NCBI GenBank assembly: GCA_021737115.1
Contig: JAIPER010000274.1
Span: 1-5,344 of the forward strand
Length of the DNA stretch: 5,344 bases
Reading direction: 5' to 3'
Source of the DNA: Desulfohalobiaceae bacterium
Lineage (GTDB): Bacteria; Desulfobacterota; Desulfovibrionia; Desulfovibrionales; Desulfothermaceae
Shown here: positions 1 to 4,640 of the stretch, piece after piece
Layout of the letters: every line of letters starts with the position of its first letter
How positions within the stretch are numbered: the stretch's first letter is position 1
Notes under the pieces: generated by a model
Database searches by the model: none
Seen by the model: only the letters and a program-made list of their open reading frames with translations
What the model was told of the DNA's origin: nothing
Position numbers and translations under genes: made by a program

Positions 1-525
1 CAGCAGGAGGCTTTTCATGAGCTGGTGATTTCGCTTCTTCTGGCCCTGGTCCTGGTGTACATGGTCCTGGCCTGCCAGTACGAGTCCCTTGTAAACCCCA
101 TGGTGGTCATGTTTTCCGTGCCCCTGGCCGCGGTCGGGGTGCTCCTAACCCTGTTTCTGACCGAAACCACCCTGAATGTGCAATCCTATATCGGCTGCAT
201 CATGCTGGGCGGGATCGTGGTCAACAATGCCATTCTGCTGGTGGACCAGGCCGGGCGTCTGACCCGGGAAGGAAGATCCGTGCACGATGCCGTGGCCGAA
301 GCCGGCCGCCGCCGCTTGCGGCCCATTCTGATGACGACCTTTACCACGATCCTCGGGCTCCTGCCCCTGGCCTTCGGCATCGGGGAGGGGGCCGAGGCCC
401 AGGCGCCCCTGGCCAGAGCCGTGGTGGGCGGTCTGGCCGGTTCGACCCTGATCACCCTGGTTCTCATTCCGGCGGTCTACTCTTTGTCTCATGTCAGCCC
501 TGCATCTGGCAGGTCTGACATATAA
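1..525 (+). CDS. RND efflux pump, HAE1/AcrB type, C-terminal part (5' end outside window)
   Basis: This is the last 174 residues of an inner-membrane proton-driven RND exporter; the frame is open through the left edge, so the GTG at 25 is not a real start. Visible in order are TM8 (about residues 8-25, LVYMVLACQYESL), TM9 (MFSVPLAAVGVLL, about 37-49), TM10 (GGIVVNNAILLVD, 70-82), the cytoplasmic RLRPILMTT loop, TM11 (TILGLLPLAFGIGEGAEAQAP) and TM12 (VVGGLAGSTLITLVLIPAVYS). The NNAILLVD form and the loop wording fit the hydrophobe/amphiphile (HAE1) branch better than heavy-metal (CusA) pumps. The tail after TM12 is short and looks complete. In this family the pump works with a periplasmic adaptor and a TolC duct, and the next gene downstream is such a duct. 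Substrate cannot be told: the porter domains lie outside the window. Confidence 0.95.
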   Translation, partial: QQEAFHELVISLLLALVLVYMVLACQYESLVNPMVVMFSVPLAAVGVLLTLFLTETTLNVQSYIGCIMLGGIVVNNAILLVDQAGRLTREGRSVHDAVAEAGRRRLRPILMTTFTTILGLLPLAFGIGEGAEAQAPLARAVVGGLAGSTLITLVLIPAVYSLSHVSPASGRSDI

Positions 526-533
526 TAGTTAAA

Positions 534-548
534 GCGGGCTTCGCCCGC
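534..548. repeat. GC-rich hairpin after RND gene
   Basis: GCGGGC, TTC, GCCCGC is a perfect 6-bp stem with a 3-nt loop, starting 8 nt after the RND stop codon. On the plus strand it is followed by AACCCAAAGG, with no T-run, so it is not a canonical intrinsic terminator for the pump gene. It could slow polymerase or protect the mRNA 3' end, or simply be part of the repeat block that follows. Confidence 0.5.
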
Positions 549-556
549 AACCCAAA

Positions 557-588
557 GGTTCCAGGTTCGCGGTTCGCGGTTCACGGTT
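557..588. repeat. Heptamer tandem repeat GGTTCNN, 4.6 copies
   Basis: Five consecutive units at a strict 7-bp period: GGTTCCA, GGTTCGC, GGTTCGC, GGTTCAC and a final GGTT. The first five bases are invariant and the last two vary. It lies in non-coding DNA between the pump and outer-membrane factor genes. From memory, similar GGTTC-type heptamer arrays occur in spacers of sulfate-reducing and related environmental bacteria; no function is known to me. The array is too short to be a CRISPR and has no spacers. Confidence 0.7.
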
Positions 589-604
589 AAGAAAAAGAAA
601 ATTA

Positions 605-636
605 AACCACGAAGTAACGTTTGTACCTTTGTGGTT
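605..636. repeat. Inverted repeat AACCACGAAG / CTTTGTGGTT
   Basis: Arms 605-614 and 627-636 pair over 10 bp, with one G-T wobble, around a 12-nt loop. Bases 602-603 and 638-639 extend the pairing after one mismatch. A T6 run at 648-653 follows 11 nt later, too far for a standard intrinsic terminator. The CCACGAAG...CTTTGTGG wording resembles a short interspersed spacer repeat I recall from several environmental bacterial genomes. A weak terminator for the pump gene remains possible. Confidence 0.5.
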
Positions 637-766
637 AAAAGTTCTTGTTTTTTATGACAGTGCTAACGGCGTAAGCCACTAATAATTGGTACAGGTGTAC
701 GAAGGCTGAGTTTTTGAAGACTCGTGAACTTTCTTCAGAGCTAGTCAGACGCACACCCCTTGCAGC

Positions 767-785
767 AAAAGGAGTATGGACTTTG
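767..785 (+). promoter_or_regulatory. Ribosome-binding site deciding the outer-membrane factor start
   Basis: AAAAGGAG at 767-774 is the best Shine-Dalgarno match upstream of the outer-membrane factor gene. It sits 8 nt before an in-frame TTG at 783, an ideal distance, but only 1 nt before an out-of-frame ATG at 776. The farther upstream in-frame TTG at 714 has only a weak GAAGG (701-705). This favours 783 for the frame as it stands. Confidence 0.5.
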
Positions 786-2432
786 ATCAGAGGAAGTTTC
801 AGCGCAAACTGTATGCTTTGGTTTCTTTCATTTTTTTGCTGGCTGACAAGCGGGTGTACACCGGTGGATCACTGGGAAGTCTTTCAGCCGGATTACGATG
901 CCTTGATCCGGGAGGAGGCGCTTGAACCTCTTGAATCGGCCGGAGCCTTTCAGCCGGAGATGACCGGAAAACCGGAATTTGAACTGCCGCCGCCCGGGAA
1001 GCCCCTTAAGCTGTCCATCGAGGAAACCACCATCCTGGCCCTTCGAAACAACCGCGAACTCCGGGTGCAACAGTTAAGTCCGATCATTGCGGGCACCTTT
1101 GAGCTGATCGAGCGGGGGGTCTTTGATCCGGAGCTGTTTGCCGAATACAGGTATGCCGAGGAGACCGCCAGTGAAATCTCCCGGGCCACTGGAGAGCAGT
1201 TTGCAGTGGAATCATCCCAAACCCTGGCTGAGGCCGGGATAAGGCAGGACCTGCCCTCTGGAACAACCCTTGAGGCCAGCCTTGATCATGACAGGATACA
1301 GTCCAATCGGTCCCCGGATCAGACCAGCGCCCGAGTGGGGCTGTCCATCACCCAGTCCCTGCTTGAAGGGTTCGGACCGGCCGTGAATCTGGTCAGCGTT
1401 CGCCAGGCCGAGTTGGACACGCTGGCCAGTATTTACGAGCTGCGTGGATTCACCGAGGTGCTTCTGGCTCAAACGGAAATCGCCTACTGGAATTATGTCC
1501 TGGCCCTGCAGGAAATATCGATTTTTGAAAGCTCCCTGGACATTGCCAGGCAGCAGCGAAACGAGGTCGAACAGCAGATCGAGGTCGGACTTTTGCCCGA
1601 GACGCAGGCGGCGGCGACACGGGCCGAGGTGGCCCGCCGGGAGCAGGACCTCATCGATGCCCGCAGTCTTCTGGAGGAGCGCCGGCTGAGGCTGCTGCGA
1701 TTGATCAGCCCCGGAGAGACCGGGCAGCTGGACAGGCGGTTTCAGCCAGAAAGCGATCCTCGGATCGTAGCAGAGCCACTTGAGAACCAGGCCGAACGCC
1801 TGGCCCTGGCGGAGCGGTCCCGACCAGATCTGGCCGAGGCCCACTTGCGCAGACGGCAGGGCCGCCTGGAAACCATCGTGACCCGAAACGGGCTGCTGCC
1901 GAAGCTCGACCTGTTCATTGATCTTGGAAAAACCGGATTTGCAGAGAGTTTTTCCGATTCTTTTAGGAATCTGGACGAGGATTCGTACGATTTCAGCACA
2001 GGGCTGAGATTGAGCCACTTTTTAGGGAACCGGGCGGACGAGGCCCGGCATGAGGCGGCCCGGGCCACCCATCGTCAGGCTGCCGAGGCTGTTGACAACC
2101 TCAGGCAGATCGTCCGTCTGGATGTGCGTCTGGCAGTCAATGAAGTGGAGCGGGCCAGGCAGCAGATCACCGCATCAAAGGCCACCCGGCGGTTTGCAGA
2201 GCAGACCGCCCGCGCGGAAAAGGAGCGCTTCGATGTGGGAGCCAGCACTGCGCTTCTGGTGGCTCAGGCCCAGCGTGATCTGCTGGCCGCCCGGATCGAG
2301 GAGGTCAGAGCGATCGTCAATTACCGCATCGCCCTGGTCGATCTCTATCTCTCCGAAGGCAGCCTGCTCCAGCGGCGTGGGGTCAGTCTCGGCGAGGCGA
2401 ACTATGCCTCCAGGAAGTATAAGAAGTATTGA
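783..2432 (+). CDS. TolC-family outer-membrane efflux lipoprotein
   Basis: This is an outer-membrane channel subunit; family members trimerise into a beta-barrel plus periplasmic alpha-helical tunnel that receives substrate from an RND pump. The predicted 549 residues begin with a hydrophobic stretch (11-24) and a lipobox-like TSGC, so Cys25 should be lipidated as in OprM-type factors; Thr at -3 is not ideal. The first outer-membrane-efflux repeat starts near 77 (LSIEETTILALRNNREL) and includes SITQSLLEGFGPAVNLV (188-204) and AYWNYVLALQEI (234-245). The second starts near RPDLAEA (347) and includes GLLPKLDLFIDLG (370-382). Long Glu/Arg/Ala-rich helices (205-305, 415-515) fit the tunnel. It lies downstream of the RND gene on the same strand and is its probable partner. 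I chose TTG 783 for its Shine-Dalgarno spacing; TTG 714 would add 23 residues. The N-terminal frame is questionable (see findings). Confidence 0.92.
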   Translation: MIRGSFSANCMLWFLSFFCWLTSGCTPVDHWEVFQPDYDALIREEALEPLESAGAFQPEMTGKPEFELPPPGKPLKLSIEETTILALRNNRELRVQQLSPIIAGTFELIERGVFDPELFAEYRYAEETASEISRATGEQFAVESSQTLAEAGIRQDLPSGTTLEASLDHDRIQSNRSPDQTSARVGLSITQSLLEGFGPAVNLVSVRQAELDTLASIYELRGFTEVLLAQTEIAYWNYVLALQEISIFESSLDIARQQRNEVEQQIEVGLLPETQAAATRAEVARREQDLIDARSLLEERRLRLLRLISPGETGQLDRRFQPESDPRIVAEPLENQAERLALAERSRPDLAEAHLRRRQGRLETIVTRNGLLPKLDLFIDLGKTGFAESFSDSFRNLDEDSYDFSTGLRLSHFLGNRADEARHEAARATHRQAAEAVDNLRQIVRLDVRLAVNEVERARQQITASKATRRFAEQTARAEKERFDVGASTALLVAQAQRDLLAARIEEVRAIVNYRIALVDLYLSEGSLLQRRGVSLGEANYASRKYKKY

Positions 2433-2452
2433 GTTGCCCCAGACTGCCCCTT

Positions 2453-2481
2453 TTGATAGTATGTCCTGTATTAACTATATC
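2453..2481 (+). promoter_or_regulatory. Candidate sigma70 promoter for the flavin reductase gene
   Basis: TTGATA (2453-2458; 5 of 6 to consensus) and TATATC (2476-2481; 4 of 6) are separated by 17 bp. Transcription would start near 2488, giving a leader of about 33 nt with a GGAG Shine-Dalgarno (2510-2513) 7 nt before the ATG. This suggests the reductase is transcribed apart from the efflux genes. It is a match by eye only. Confidence 0.4.
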
Positions 2482-2520
2482 TGAGCTGGAGTTTGAGACA
2501 GCCGCAACCGGAGAAGCCAC

Positions 2521-3270
2521 ATGGGAAAAAAAGTCAGTGATACCTGTGAAGTGATCAAGACCAGGCCGGAAAACTACGACGTCACCTCCATCATCTTTGA
2601 AAAGCCGGAAGACTGGCGGGTCGTCGACTGGAAGCCGGGGCAGTACGGGATCATACGGGTGTATCGTGACGGTCAGTGGAGCGAACCCCACCCTTTTACC
2701 CTGTCCTGTTCGCCAACTGAAGAAAACCTGCGCATGACCATCAAGCAGCAGGGGAATTTCACTTCGACCATCCCTGAATTAAAATCAGGCGATAAAATCA
2801 AGTTTTCCGGACCATACGGCAAGTTTTGCCAGGATATTGAAGAACATGACGATATCGTCATGATTGCCGGCGGAGTCGGAATCACCCCTTTCTTGAGTGT
2901 CCTGCGCCATTTCCTGTCAACCGGGGCCTCGAATAGGGTTACCCTTTTCTGGGCCAACAAAACGTTAGATGATGTTTTTGCGGAGGAGGAACTCAAGACG
3001 ATGACCGCGGAATTAAACCTCGATATTATTCATGTCCTGAGCAGGGAGAAGGAGGAGAATATTCCGGAAGACGGGGTTTCCGGCTCCATACGCTATACCA
3101 CGGGCCATATCAGCAGGGAATTGCTGGACGAGTATATCCGGGTTTCTTCTAGCGCGGTTTACCTGTGCGGGCCTCCCGGGATGCAGGAACATGTCCTGAA
3201 CGAACTCCAGGCCTGCGGGGTGAAACCCGAGTCGGTCCAAAGAGAAACCTTTTCTTTTCCAAAAACTTGA
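2521..3270 (+). CDS. FAD/NAD(P)-binding oxidoreductase, ferredoxin-reductase superfamily
   Basis: A cytoplasmic 249-residue flavoenzyme expected to move electrons between NAD(P)H and an unidentified acceptor. The N-terminal FAD barrel (about 5-105) carries the flavin motif HPFTLSCSP (57-65) and GPYGKF (97-102). The C-terminal nucleotide-binding half carries AGGVGITPFLSVL (116-128) for NAD(P) and YLCGPPGMQ (214-222). HPFT in place of the usual RxYS is the wording seen in ferric-reductase and NADPH-oxidase relatives. No transmembrane segments, 2Fe-2S CxxxxCxxC motif or CxxC cluster are present, so it resembles the reductase half of such systems without a heme or iron-sulfur partner. Length is normal for a two-domain stand-alone member. 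The ATG has a GGAG at 7 nt. It converges on the aldo/keto reductase with 1 nt between stop codons. Specific substrate unknown. Confidence 0.9.
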   Translation: MGKKVSDTCEVIKTRPENYDVTSIIFEKPEDWRVVDWKPGQYGIIRVYRDGQWSEPHPFTLSCSPTEENLRMTIKQQGNFTSTIPELKSGDKIKFSGPYGKFCQDIEEHDDIVMIAGGVGITPFLSVLRHFLSTGASNRVTLFWANKTLDDVFAEEELKTMTAELNLDIIHVLSREKEENIPEDGVSGSIRYTTGHISRELLDEYIRVSSSAVYLCGPPGMQEHVLNELQACGVKPESVQRETFSFPKT

Positions 3271-3271
3271 C

Positions 3272-4129
3272 TTACGGCCAGGGCTGAATCTGGCCGCGGT
3301 AGTAGGCAAGCCTTGCGGCATAGGGCCGGAAGGCCTCTTCGATCCGGTGGCTGTTTAGAGCTGTCCCGCTTTCAAGGGCTGCGGAAACCAACTCCCTGAC
3401 ATGCTCGGGCAATGAGCAGCCGACGATGATCAGATCCACAGGGCAGTTCAGGGCATAACGCAAAAGCATCTCGGCGCTGATGCCGTTTTCAGGTTGCACA
3501 TACCGCCCCCCGCCCAGGCATTTCATGCCGATGACGGTCATGTTCTTCTCCCTGGCTTCAAAAATCACCCCGTCCAGAAAACCGCCCAGGATCATCTCGG
3601 CCGGATTGACCGGCAGGAGAACCGAATCCAGAGGCCAGTCGGTCACGGCGTGAGCAAGCACTTCCGGATCGTGATGGCCGGTGACCCCGATATGCCGGAC
3701 CAGGCCCTCGTCCCTGGCTTCGCTGAAGGCCTTCAAGGCCACGTTTGGCCCTTCGATCTGTTTGACTTCCTCCCAGGTCCGCAGGTCATGGATCTGCCAG
3801 AGATCGAGGTGATCGGAGTTTAGAGTTTCCAGGCTCTGTCTCAGGTCGGCCATGGCTTGGTCATAGGTCCTGCCCGGGGATTTGCTGGTCTGAAAAACAG
3901 TCTCCCGGACCTTGGGCTGTTCCTTCCAGACCGATCCCAGGTAGGACTGACTTTCCTGATAGGCCGGCGCAGTATCGAAATAGGTGATCCCCTGGGCAAT
4001 GGCTTCCTGGATGACCTCCCGGACCTCGGTCTTTTGCTTTCTGGTCCGCAGGACTCCCTCTCCCCCGAGACCGATCCGGGTTACTTCCCGGACATCAGGA
4101 CCGAAGGTGGTGGTCGGCAGGTCTGGCAT
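3272..4129 (-). CDS. Aldo/keto reductase
   Basis: A 285-residue soluble NAD(P)H-dependent reductase of the (beta/alpha)8-barrel family, reducing an aldehyde or ketone to an alcohol; the substrate cannot be told. The catalytic tetrad is complete: Asp52 and Tyr57 (FDTAPAY), Lys83 (QTSK) and His114 (WQIHD). Other family wording is present: IGLGGEG near the start, SLETLNSDHLDLWQIH (99-114), GLVRHIGVTGH (142-152), VIGMKCLGGG (catalytic-barrel strand) and the cofactor region LIIVGCSLPEHV. It lacks the C-terminal CxxCxxC cluster found in some larger bacterial members, so it is the short single-domain form. The ATG at 4129 is preceded by a purine-rich GAGGGGG on the coding strand (4140-4134). A long inverted repeat lies directly upstream of that site. 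Downstream it converges with the flavin reductase, so the two transcripts probably overlap. Confidence 0.93.
   Translation of the reverse strand: MPDLPTTTFGPDVREVTRIGLGGEGVLRTRKQKTEVREVIQEAIAQGITYFDTAPAYQESQSYLGSVWKEQPKVRETVFQTSKSPGRTYDQAMADLRQSLETLNSDHLDLWQIHDLRTWEEVKQIEGPNVALKAFSEARDEGLVRHIGVTGHHDPEVLAHAVTDWPLDSVLLPVNPAEMILGGFLDGVIFEAREKNMTVIGMKCLGGGRYVQPENGISAEMLLRYALNCPVDLIIVGCSLPEHVRELVSAALESGTALNSHRIEEAFRPYAARLAYYRGQIQPWP
3275..3296 (-). terminator. Possible hairpin terminator across the aldo/keto reductase 3' end
   Basis: CGGCCAG and CTGGCCG form a perfect 7-bp inverted repeat with an 8-nt loop, inside the last codons of the aldo/keto reductase. Reading along the minus strand it is followed, after 9 nt that include the stop codon, by TTTTT (3265-3261). 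That spacing is longer than in a standard intrinsic terminator, so this is weak. It is the only terminator-like structure seen between the two convergent genes. Confidence 0.25.
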
Positions 4130-4141
4130 GGTTCCCCCTCA

Positions 4142-4182
4142 TATCCGGTTCGAGCTTGCAATCCGTATGCTCGAACCAGATA
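4142..4182 (-). promoter_or_regulatory. Long inverted repeat next to the aldo/keto reductase ribosome-binding site
   Basis: Arms 4142-4155 and 4169-4182 match at 13 of 14 positions; GGTTCGAGC/GCTCGAACC is a perfect 9-bp core and a single C/A mismatch precedes four more pairs. The loop is 13 nt. On the minus strand it lies between any upstream promoter and the GAGGGGG ribosome-binding site, ending 1 nt before that site. It could be a repressor operator or an mRNA hairpin affecting translation or stability. It is not followed by a T-run, so it is not a terminator. Confidence 0.55.
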
Positions 4183-4218
4183 ACGGTAAGTTTGCTTTTC
4201 AATACTTGAATCGGAATT

Positions 4219-4248
4219 TTTATATGAAATCGTTCTTTGCAGTCTAAA
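4219..4248 (-). promoter_or_regulatory. Weak candidate promoter for the aldo/keto reductase
   Basis: On the minus strand TTTAGA (4248-4243) and TATAAA (4224-4219) lie 18 bp apart. The -10 is good and the -35 is 4 of 6. The perfect 8-bp inverted repeat AAATCGTT/AACGATTT (4227-4254) overlaps the -35 and spacer, where a repressor could bind. A competing pair, TTGAAG (4269-4264) with TAGACT (4246-4241) at 17 bp, is about as likely. Confidence 0.25.
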
Positions 4249-4311
4249 CGATTTGAACATGACCTTCAACCATGTTTGAAGAACAAAAACTTAGGTATAT
4301 TGCGATAAAGT

Positions 4312-4341
4312 TTTACAAAAGAACAAGAAGACATGTATAAA
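4312..4341 (+). promoter_or_regulatory. Candidate sigma70 promoter P1 upstream of the permease
   Basis: TTTACA (4312-4317) and TATAAA (4336-4341), each 5 of 6 to consensus, are separated by 18 bp. The start site would be near 4348, upstream of the 29-codon open frame at 4365 and about 290 nt before the permease start. A transcript from here would carry the whole attenuator-like leader and could end at the terminator at 4611. Confidence 0.4.
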
Positions 4342-4364
4342 TTACAGGATAACCACTTTGAAGG

Positions 4365-4454
4365 ATGAAAAAAAGTTGTCCTCGTGTTTTCATGGTATGT
4401 CCTTTTATCTTGATATCATTAACGAAAAACCAAGGACAAAACAAGCTCACCTGA
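4365..4454 (+). CDS. Possible small membrane peptide, 29 aa (doubtful)
   Basis: An ATG-started 29-codon frame reads MKKSCPRVFMVCPFILISL followed by a polar KNQGQNKLT tail: a positively charged start and one hydrophobic stretch, like a tiny membrane peptide or signal sequence. A candidate promoter lies 24 bp upstream. Against it, AAGG touches the ATG directly instead of sitting 5-9 nt away, and TTGTCCT/AGGACAA arms fill much of the frame, as in a structured RNA. I recognise no family. It could be a leader peptide, a decayed remnant of a longer gene, or chance. Confidence 0.18.
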   Translation: MKKSCPRVFMVCPFILISLTKNQGQNKLT

Positions 4455-4457
4455 GAC

Positions 4458-4473
4458 AACCGGCAAACCGGCA
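4458..4473. repeat. Tandem 8-mer AACCGGCA x2
   Basis: Two perfect adjacent copies of AACCGGCA end 9 bp before the -35 box of the promoter at 4483. Adjacent direct repeats this close upstream of a -35 are a common layout for activator sites, but 8 bp is short of a full helical turn and the GC-rich wording may be chance. Confidence 0.35.
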
Positions 4474-4482
4474 ACCCCAGTC

Positions 4483-4511
4483 TTGACAGTTTTGCAAAAA
4501 AACAATATTAA
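4483..4511 (+). promoter_or_regulatory. Candidate sigma70 promoter P2 upstream of the permease
   Basis: A perfect TTGACA (4483-4488) is followed at 17 bp by TATTAA (4506-4511; 4 of 6). A start near 4518 would give a leader of about 120 nt before the permease GTG. The palindrome at 4515-4530 would then cover the start point, a usual place for a repressor site. Confidence 0.45.
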
Positions 4512-4514
4512 TCC

Positions 4515-4530
4515 TGGCAATGTCTTGCCA
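4515..4530. promoter_or_regulatory. Palindrome TGGCAA-TGTC-TTGCCA
   Basis: Perfect 6-bp arms with a 4-nt centre lie directly over the predicted start of promoter P2. It may be an operator. If transcribed from P1 it is an RNA hairpin, and its right arm can instead pair with the 5' arm of the terminator at 4580-4588. No known regulator is assigned. Confidence 0.45.
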
Positions 4531-4579
4531 TCACCGTGGATCTCTTTATTAGAGCACACTGATCTGAGAATCAGGAACT

Positions 4580-4611
4580 GGATTGCAATTATTTGTTGCG
4601 ATCCTTTTTTT
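4580..4611 (+). terminator. Intrinsic terminator just before the permease gene
   Basis: GGATTGCAA (4580-4588) pairs with TTGCGATCC (4596-4604) over 9 bp, with one T-G wobble, around a 7-nt loop; T7 (4605-4611) follows at once. This is a textbook rho-independent terminator on the plus strand. It ends 29 nt before the permease GTG and lies downstream of both candidate promoters. It therefore either ends an upstream short transcript or works as a regulated attenuator for the transporter operon. Confidence 0.7.
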
Positions 4612-4640
4612 ACTTTTACTTACCAGGGATAGAGTTTGCC

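Larger units (their letters stand above)
4130..4640. other. Divergent AT-rich intergenic control region
   Basis: About 510 bp without a convincing protein gene separate the divergent aldo/keto reductase and ABC permease. From left to right it holds: the aldo/keto reductase ribosome-binding site (4134-4140); a near-perfect 14-bp inverted repeat (4142-4182); AAATCGTT/AACGATTT (4227-4254); CTTCAA/TTGAAG (4264-4281); a possible plus-strand promoter (4312-4341); a 29-codon open frame (4365-4454) with TTGTCCT/AGGACAA arms (4376-4439) mostly inside it; a tandem 8-mer (4458-4473); a second possible promoter (4483-4511); a palindrome (4515-4530); and a terminator (4580-4611). The number of inverted repeats is high even for AT-rich DNA. 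Confidence 0.7.

Noticed and set aside
557..588. Possible CRISPR array
   Set aside because: Units are 7 bp and directly adjacent, without spacers.
640..713. Promoter for the outer-membrane factor gene
   Set aside because: TAATAAT at 680-686 looks like a -10, but no acceptable -35 lies 16-18 bp upstream; the closest, ATGACA, is 20 bp away.
1212..2018. Long open frame of 268 codons on the minus strand, inside the outer-membrane factor gene
   Set aside because: It lies wholly opposite a clear TolC-family gene, its translation is rich in Gln/Leu/Gly with no recognisable domain, and such antisense frames are expected in GC-rich coding DNA.
4147..4177. Possible tRNA fragment, from GGTTCGA similarity to a T-arm
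   Set aside because: No acceptor stem, anticodon arm or CCA end can be built around it on either strand; it is a simple inverted repeat.
4286..4314. Inverted repeat AAAACTT/AAGTTTT
   Set aside because: Seven A/T-rich pairs with a 15-nt loop are readily expected by chance in this AT-rich spacer, and no T-run or gene boundary supports a role.
4515..4528. Possible sigma54 promoter (TGGCA...TTGC)
   Set aside because: The GG and GC elements are one base too close for the strict -24/-12 spacing; it is better explained as a palindrome.
4451..4574. Possible TPP riboswitch, because CTGAGA occurs twice (4451-4456, 4564-4569)
   Set aside because: The other conserved blocks (GGGGTGC before it, and the CTGATCTGG...CCAGCGTAGGG part after it) are missing or in the wrong order.
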